From contig NZ_RZNB01000003.1 in the NCBI RefSeq assembly GCF_004078635.1, positions 248,001 through 312,000 of the forward strand: a stretch of 64,000 nucleotides of DNA, in the 5' to 3' direction. This stretch comes from Labedella phragmitis. GTDB lineage: Bacteria > Actinomycetota > Actinomycetes > Actinomycetales > Microbacteriaceae. The notes under the pieces were generated by a model. The model saw only the letters and a program-made list of their open reading frames with translations, searched no databases and was not told where the DNA came from. Below, in pieces: positions 59,058 to 64,000 of the stretch. How positions within the stretch are numbered: position 1 is the stretch's first letter; each line of letters begins with the position of its first letter. Made by a program: the position numbers and the translations under genes.

Positions 59058-59492
59058 ATGTCCACACGCTCCACCGACGATCGCCAGAGCCTCCGAGACA
59101 CGTCGCTCGGCTCCCTCATCGGGCGGCTGCCCGAGCTCATCTCGCGACTCATCCGCGGCGAGATCCAACTCGCGAAGCAGGAGATGACGACCAAGCTGAA
59201 GTCGGCGGGAGTCGGTGTCGGCCTCCTCATCGGTGCCGCGATCCTCGGCATCATCTTCCTGCAGATCATCCTCGCTGCGGCCATCATGGCCTTGTCACTC
59301 GTGCTCCCGGCGTGGGCGTCGGCGCTCATCGTCGGCGGTGTCGTGCTGATCATCGTGATCGTGCTCGCCCTCATCGGCCTCAAGGCCCTCAAGACGGGCG
59401 TTCCGCCCGTCCCGACCGAGGCCGTCGAGAACGTCAAGGCAGACGTGCGCGCGTTCAAGGGCGAGGGCGAGTATGACAGCGCCAAACGCTGA
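59058..59492 (+). CDS. Phage-holin-superfamily (DUF1469) membrane protein
   Basis: A 144-residue protein: SLGSLIGRLPELISRLIRGEIQLAKQEM followed by two strong helices. It matches Phage_holin_3_6/DUF1469, a conserved bacterial envelope protein and not a phage gene. ATG 59058. It overlaps the next gene by 20 bases. Confidence 0.88.
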   Translation: MSTRSTDDRQSLRDTSLGSLIGRLPELISRLIRGEIQLAKQEMTTKLKSAGVGVGLLIGAAILGIIFLQIILAAAIMALSLVLPAWASALIVGGVVLIIVIVLALIGLKALKTGVPPVPTEAVENVKADVRAFKGEGEYDSAKR

Positions 59493-59751
59493 CGACTCTC
59501 CCGACGCCCATGACGGTGCCGAGTCCCTGGCGGACGCGACCGACGCCGTCGAGCAGGCGCGTGAGGAATTCGCCGCGACGCTCGACGCCATCGAGGAGAA
59601 GTTCGATCTGACCCACCGCTGGCGGGAGATCTCCGCCCGGGTCCGGACACGCGTGACCGAGCAACCGGCTCCCGTCGTCGCGATCGTGATCGCCTGCACG
59701 GCGGTCGCCGCCCTCACCGTCTTCCTCACCGTCCGGTCCCGGGGCCGCTGA
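59473..59751 (+). CDS. DUF3618 protein
   Basis: A 92-residue protein: VEQAREEFAATLDAIEEKFDLTHRWREISARVRTRV, then one membrane helix. It matches DUF3618, commonly paired with DUF1469 as here, and the overlap indicates co-translation. Function is unknown. Confidence 0.86.
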   Translation: MTAPNADDSPDAHDGAESLADATDAVEQAREEFAATLDAIEEKFDLTHRWREISARVRTRVTEQPAPVVAIVIACTAVAALTVFLTVRSRGR

Positions 59752-60001
59752 CGCATCGGCGTGGCCGCACGACCGTCGTCCTACCGGCGTACGCCACCGG
59801 CTAGTCGGCTCCCCTCCGGCTGTCAAGGTGCTGACCCCCCAACGGGGTGACCCCTAGCGTTGAAGAGCGGGCGATCGAGGAGGATCCCCCGCGAGAGGTC
59901 CTCCGCCGACGCGACGGACCGGACGAACCGGCACCGGCCGCACACCGGCGCCGACGGCGACGCACGCACGCACGACGGCGCGTCTGAAGGGGAACAGCAC
60001 C

Positions 60002-60328
60002 ATGACACTGGACATCCATTCCACGCGGACCGCCGCCGGGCGAGCACGCGCGGCCGCCGCACGCACGACACCGGAGTCGACGACACGATCGGTCAGCACG
60101 CACAGCACGCTCATCCGCGCGGGGGTCGTCGAGACGGTCGCGCACGAGGAACTCGTCCTCGACCGCGTCTCGCCGAGCCTCCTCCGCGTCATGCGCGACG
60201 ACCGGGTTCTGGGGTTCGTCGAGCACGTCGGCCGCGTCTACGTCGCCCTCTCCGGCGAGCACTACGACCGCGCCGTCGAGGTCGCCCAGTCGCTCGACGT
60301 CACGCGAGCCGCCCGCTCGCTCGTCTGA
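60002..60328 (+). CDS. Hypothetical protein
   Basis: A 108-residue protein with an Ala/Arg/Thr-rich first third and a compact second part (VVETVAHEELVLDRVSPSLLRVMRDDRVLGFVEHVGRVYVALSGEHYDRAVEVAQSLD). ATG 60002 has AAGGGGAACAG upstream. No family is recognised. Divergent hexamer TAGCGT lies at 59862-59867. Confidence 0.65.
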   Translation: MTLDIHSTRTAAGRARAAAARTTPESTTRSVSTHSTLIRAGVVETVAHEELVLDRVSPSLLRVMRDDRVLGFVEHVGRVYVALSGEHYDRAVEVAQSLDVTRAARSLV

Positions 60329-60407
60329 CCCGGCACACGCCACCGTCGGCCCGCACGGAGCCCGACGCACGCTCCACTACCCATACGACGACACGAGGAG
60401 GACACCG

Positions 60408-60938
60408 ATGAGCGCTCTCATCATCACCACCAACTACGGAGTCGAGCAGGACGAGCTCACGAAGCCGCTCGCGGCTCTCCGTGATGCCGGTATCGATGTG
60501 ACCGTCGCGGCCGTCTCGACCGACCCCATCCAGACCCTCGTCGGCGACAAGGACCCCGGCGAGTCCGTCTCCCCCGACACGACCATCGCCGCGGTCGACG
60601 CCGGCTCCTTCGATCTGCTCGTCGTCCCGGGCGGCACGATCAACGCCGACAACCTCCGCCAGGAGTCCACCGCCGTGGACCTCGCTCGCGCATTCGCGAG
60701 CGGCGGAAAGACCATCGCATCGATCTGCCACGGCCCGTGGCTCCTCGTCGAGGCCGGTCTCGCCGAGGGCAAGAACCTGACCTCGTGGGCGAGCCTCCAG
60801 ACCGACCTGCGGAACGCCGGTGCGACGTGGACCGACCAGGAGCTCGTCACCGACTCCGAGGGCGGCTGGACGCTCATCACGTCGCGTTCGCCCGAGGACC
60901 TGCCCGCGTTCACGGGTGCGATCGCCTCGACGGACTGA
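60408..60938 (+). CDS. DJ-1/PfpI family protein
   Basis: A 176-residue class I glutamine-amidotransferase-like protein. The nucleophile elbow is KTIASICHGPWLLVEAG (Cys107), with LLVVPGGTINADNLRQ and the C-terminal LVTDSEGGWTLITSRSPEDLPAF. Members detoxify or repair glycated proteins, or act as chaperones. ATG 60408 has GAGGAGG 9 bases upstream. Confidence 0.92.
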   Translation: MSALIITTNYGVEQDELTKPLAALRDAGIDVTVAAVSTDPIQTLVGDKDPGESVSPDTTIAAVDAGSFDLLVVPGGTINADNLRQESTAVDLARAFASGGKTIASICHGPWLLVEAGLAEGKNLTSWASLQTDLRNAGATWTDQELVTDSEGGWTLITSRSPEDLPAFTGAIASTD

Positions 60939-61001
60939 GCTCGGCCGGGGCGACGACGCGGGCCCGCGACGTCGCCTCCGAACGATGGGAGAGTGAGCGG
61001 G

Positions 61002-61364
61002 ATGAAGATCACACGCATGTCCGTCGTCTTCGACACGGACGATCTCGAGGCGGAGAGCTCGTTCTGGGCCGAGATCACCGGCGGCACGGTCGAGCGTGAC
61101 GACGACTGGCACTCGCTGTCGGTCGACGGCGAGCAGCGTCTCGCGTTCCAACTGGCGCCCGACCACGTCCCGCCGCGCTGGCCGGACGGCGAGCCGCAGC
61201 AGATCCACCTCGACCTCGTCGTCGACGACATCCGCTCCGCTCACGACGAGGTCATGGCCGCCGGGGCGCGGCTTCTCAAGCGAGCGGACGATCTCGACGC
61301 CGCCGAGGGATTCCAGGTGTACGCGGACCCGTCCGGGCACCCGTTCTGTCTGTGCTGGGAGTGA
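61002..61364 (+). CDS. VOC-family (glyoxalase-like) protein
   Basis: A 120-residue betaalphabetabetabeta-fold protein: TRMSVVFDTDDLEAESSFWAEITGG, QQIHLDLVVDDIRSAHDEVMAAGARLL and DPSGHPFCLCWE. ATG 61002 is preferred over GTG 60993 because GGGAGAG is 8 bases away. The substrate is unknown. Confidence 0.88.
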   Translation: MKITRMSVVFDTDDLEAESSFWAEITGGTVERDDDWHSLSVDGEQRLAFQLAPDHVPPRWPDGEPQQIHLDLVVDDIRSAHDEVMAAGARLLKRADDLDAAEGFQVYADPSGHPFCLCWE

Positions 61365-61444
61365 GAGGGCGCGGCACCGTAGCCCCCGAACCTGGAGATC
61401 GACAGGGGCACCGTCGACCGGCCGGTCGTGGTTAGCCTGACATC

Positions 61445-62608
61445 ATGCCCGCCCGTATCCGCTCCATCGAAACCCGGGTGCCGGACACCGTGATCTCCCA
61501 GGAATCGGTGCGCGACATCTTCCGAAGCCAGCCCGGCACCTCCCGCCTCGCACAACGACTCATCGGAGCCGCGTTCGACGCGTCCGCGATCGACACGCGC
61601 CACACCGTCATCGCCGAACTCGCCGATCCCGGCGCCGCGACAGGGCGATGCGACGATGACGACGGGCCGCCGACCTTCTACTCCCGCGAATCCGGCCTCA
61701 TCCTCAACCCGGGGACGGGAGTCCGCAATGACGTCTACACGCGCGAGGCGCCTCCCCTGCTCATCGGCGCGGCGCGAGACGCGCTCGACTCCTCCGGGTT
61801 CGACCCGTCCGATGTGACCCACGTCGTGACCGTGTCCTGCACGGGTTTCTTCGCTCCAGGCCCGGACTACCGGCTCGTCCGCGCGCTCGGACTCGGCGTC
61901 GACACCCAGCGCTACCACCTCGGATTCATGGGCTGCTACGGCGCCTTCCCCGCGCTCCGGTCCGCGGCGCAGTTCTGCGCCGCGGATCCCGACGCCGTGG
62001 TCCTCGTCGTGTGCGTCGAGCTCTGCACCCTCCACATCCGATCGTCGGACGACCCCGATGCCATCGTCGCCTCCTCGGTGTTCGCCGACGGGGCGGCCGC
62101 CGCGATCATCACGGCCCGCGAGGACGGCGGCGCCGGTCCCTCCCTCGAACTCGACCACTTCTCCACGACGATCACGAGCGACGGAGAGGCCGACATGGCC
62201 TGGACGATCTCGGACCACGGTTTCGAGATGGTCCTGAGCAGCTACGTCCCGCAGATCATCGGGCGCTCGATCGAGGCCGCCCTCGCCCCGGTGCTCGGCA
62301 CCGTCGACGGCGCGGTCGCCGACCCGTCCGGGTCGATCGAGCGGTGGGCCATCCACCCCGGCGGCCGGAGCATCCTCGACCGCGTGCAATCGACACTCCG
62401 CCTCGACGACAGCCAACTGGCACCGTCACGAGAGGTGCTCCGATCGGTGGGCAACATGTCGAGCGGGACCGTCCTGTTCATCCTGCGCTCGATCCTCCAC
62501 GACGAGGGCTCCGCCGCCGACCGCACGGGTGACGCCGAGCGCGTCTGCGCGATGGCGTTCGGGCCTGGCCTCACCGTCGAGTCCGCCATGATGACGCGTC
62601 GGAGCTGA
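61445..62608 (+). CDS. Type III polyketide synthase
   Basis: A 387-residue chalcone-synthase-fold enzyme. The catalytic triad is Cys164 (HLGFMGCYGAFPALR), His304 (RWAIHPGGRSILD) and Asn337 (VGNMSSGTVLFIL). It extends an acyl-CoA starter with malonyl-CoA to a pyrone or resorcinol. ATG 61445 lies 6 bases after TAGCCT (61433-61438). It is the first gene of a three-gene operon with a methyltransferase and an FAD oxidoreductase; product type unknown. Confidence 0.94.
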   Translation: MPARIRSIETRVPDTVISQESVRDIFRSQPGTSRLAQRLIGAAFDASAIDTRHTVIAELADPGAATGRCDDDDGPPTFYSRESGLILNPGTGVRNDVYTREAPPLLIGAARDALDSSGFDPSDVTHVVTVSCTGFFAPGPDYRLVRALGLGVDTQRYHLGFMGCYGAFPALRSAAQFCAADPDAVVLVVCVELCTLHIRSSDDPDAIVASSVFADGAAAAIITAREDGGAGPSLELDHFSTTITSDGEADMAWTISDHGFEMVLSSYVPQIIGRSIEAALAPVLGTVDGAVADPSGSIERWAIHPGGRSILDRVQSTLRLDDSQLAPSREVLRSVGNMSSGTVLFILRSILHDEGSAADRTGDAERVCAMAFGPGLTVESAMMTRRS

Positions 62609-63408
62609 TGATGGATCCGGCGTCGCGTTCGGCCGGGGCTCGAGGTGGTCCCCGAGACCGGCCGAGCCTGCGCGAGCGCGCCGCCGACCTGACCGAGCTC
62701 ATGGACGATCCGCAGTGCGACCCCGTCGCCCTCGACCGCACCTACGCCCGGTTCGGACTCGTCAATCGACTCGTCTCGGGCTGGCGCGGCGTCTACCGCA
62801 CCAGGATCCGCCCGCTCGCCCGGCACGTCCGCTCCTCCACGGGTTCGCCCCTGTCGATCCTCGACATCGGCTTCGGGGGCGGCGACCTCCCCCTCGCGCT
62901 CGCGCACTGGGCGCGGAAGGACGGCATCGACCTCACGATCACCGGGATCGATCCCGACGAGCGCGCGTTCGCGTTCGCATCGCGTCGGCGAGTGCCTCCG
63001 GGAGTCGCCTTCCGCCGCGAGGGCAGTGCCGACCTCGTGTCGCGCGGCGAGAGGTACGACCTCGTGATCTCGAACCACGTGCTCCACCACCTCGATTCCT
63101 CGGCGCTCGACAACGTCCTCCATGACTCGGCGGTACTCGCGCGCCATCTCGTCATCCACAACGACATCGAGCGCGGCCGAATCGCCTACGCCGGGTACCA
63201 GGTCGGCATCACCCCGATCGCACCCGGATCCTTCCTCCGCACCGATGGACTGCGCTCCATCCGCCGCAGCTACACGGCACCGGAGCTCGCGCGCGTCGTC
63301 CCGACCGGCTGGCGGGTCGAGCAGCACGCGCCGTTCCGCGTCCTCGCCGTGTTCGACGCGCACCCGACGGAGGCGACGCCCTCCTCGCCCGGGAGGACGC
63401 CGGCGTGA
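62608..63408 (+). CDS. Class I SAM-dependent methyltransferase
   Basis: A 266-residue methyltransferase with motif I LSILDIGFGGGDLPLALAHW, motif II/III GERYDLVISNHVLHHLDSSAL, and a long Arg-rich N-terminus. The ATG overlaps the polyketide synthase stop (TGATG). It probably tailors the type III product. The C-terminal SSPGRTPA runs into the next gene's start. Confidence 0.88.
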   Translation: MMDPASRSAGARGGPRDRPSLRERAADLTELMDDPQCDPVALDRTYARFGLVNRLVSGWRGVYRTRIRPLARHVRSSTGSPLSILDIGFGGGDLPLALAHWARKDGIDLTITGIDPDERAFAFASRRRVPPGVAFRREGSADLVSRGERYDLVISNHVLHHLDSSALDNVLHDSAVLARHLVIHNDIERGRIAYAGYQVGITPIAPGSFLRTDGLRSIRRSYTAPELARVVPTGWRVEQHAPFRVLAVFDAHPTEATPSSPGRTPA

Positions 63409-64000
63409 TCGACGTGCTCGTGATCGGTGCCGGAGCGGCGGGCCTGTTCGCCGCCGCCGCATTCGCCCGCGCGGGTCTCGAGGTCGAGGTCTGGGAGAAG
63501 CGCAGCGATCGAGCGATGCTCTCGCGCGCGATCGGCGTGCACGCCCCCGCGCTCGCTGCCCTCGACGACGTCGGTGCGGCGGAACCGCTGCTCGCCGAAG
63601 CCGTCATGGTCCGCCGCGGGCACGCGCGCATCGCGCCCGTGATCGGCACCGGAGTGCGGCCGCGACACGTCGGCACGGTGTCGTTCGACGGGGTCTCGCG
63701 GCGCTTCCCCTTCGTTGCGACGCTCCCGCAGCACCGCACCGAGGCGATCCTCGAGGACACGGCGCGCGGAGCCGGCGCGCCCGCCGTCCGCTACGGCGTC
63801 GAGGTCGTCGGTGTCGCACCCGACCCGCGCGGGGTGACGGTCCGCGGCGAGCACTCGGATCGCGCCGGCTCGTCACGGGAGCAGCAGCGGAGCCGGGAGA
63901 CGACGCAGACCCGTGCGCGATTCGTCGTGGTCGCCGACGGACCCGACAGCCCCGCGCGTCGTCGCCTGGGCATCCGGACGAGCGGGCGCGCGTACCGTGA
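63405..64000 (+). CDS. FAD-dependent oxidoreductase, C-terminus cut by window edge
   Basis: The first ~198 residues of a flavin monooxygenase/oxidoreductase. The N-terminal dinucleotide fold is DVLVIGAGAAGLFAAAAFARA, then VWEKRSDRAMLSRAIGVHA and the start of the second conserved region VVVADGPDSPARRRLGI. GTG 63405 overlaps the methyltransferase stop (GTGA) with GGGAGGA upstream. It is the third gene of the type III polyketide operon and probably hydroxylates its product. Confidence 0.88.
   Translation, partial: MIDVLVIGAGAAGLFAAAAFARAGLEVEVWEKRSDRAMLSRAIGVHAPALAALDDVGAAEPLLAEAVMVRRGHARIAPVIGTGVRPRHVGTVSFDGVSRRFPFVATLPQHRTEAILEDTARGAGAPAVRYGVEVVGVAPDPRGVTVRGEHSDRAGSSREQQRSRETTQTRARFVVVADGPDSPARRRLGIRTSGRAYR

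Noticed and set aside
59058-59492. Possible prophage holin
   Set aside because: DUF1469 proteins carry the holin name but are chromosomal envelope proteins paired with DUF3618, as here; no other phage genes are present.
1-64000. tRNA, rRNA, CRISPR arrays, insertion sequences and defence systems
   Set aside because: I looked for T-loop motifs, direct-repeat arrays, transposase motifs and restriction or nuclease genes on both strands and found none that I could support.

Overview
This is a GC-rich actinobacterial chromosome segment, most likely from the family Microbacteriaceae. The grounds are the codon bias, the many GTG starts, the small families DUF4229, DUF6458, DUF3817 and DUF7882, the bS22/BldC-like/proC neighbourhood, a system II cytochrome c locus linked to menaquinone genes, and an archaeal-type short aspartyl-tRNA synthetase. 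I see no tRNA, rRNA, CRISPR array, insertion sequence or prophage.

Region 1 (1-20.5 kb) is a respiratory biogenesis block. It holds a polyprenyl diphosphate synthase (cut by the window edge) and menG, menF, menD, menA, menE, menB and menC. These make menaquinone from chorismate and a polyprenyl tail; menH and the DHNA-CoA thioesterase are not here. They are interleaved with a GNAT enzyme, a saccharopine-dehydrogenase-like protein, an amidase, a lipoprotein, a PPK2 kinase and two small membrane proteins. A tightly overlapping minus-strand operon follows (histidine phosphatase, ResA, CcdA, ResB, CcsB), which attaches haem to c-type cytochromes.

Region 2 (20.6-34.7 kb) has aspS, a thiol protein with a Dabb protein, a manganese/zinc ABC transporter with its DtxR-family regulator and a clear operator, bS22 and a BldC-like regulator, an ArsR regulator, a Trk/Ktr potassium system, proC, a sugar kinase preceded by a tiny remnant gene, tadA and upp. 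It ends with a winged-helix regulator preceded by a cysteine-rich leader peptide.

Region 3 (34.7-53.1 kb) is more variable: an L,D-transpeptidase, transporters, a GH43 remnant, MarR plus a photolyase with a nonsense codon at a conserved Trp, UspA with an amino acid permease, an orphan KdpE next to a 49-residue KdpD remnant, an alditol oxidase, an SDR/alcohol dehydrogenase pair with a terminator in the leader, cinA preceded by an octamer tandem repeat, and two tandem DUF7882 paralogues.

Region 4 (53.2-64 kb) has a sugar ABC importer without its own ATPase, with shared LacI-type operators in front of both of its transcription units. After it come a CYP152-type P450, stress and envelope small proteins, and a type III polyketide synthase operon (synthase, methyltransferase, FAD oxidoreductase) that runs off the end.

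A strong global signal is that more than 20 genes carry a TAnnnT -10 hexamer 6-8 bases upstream of their ATG/GTG, so most transcription units here look leaderless.
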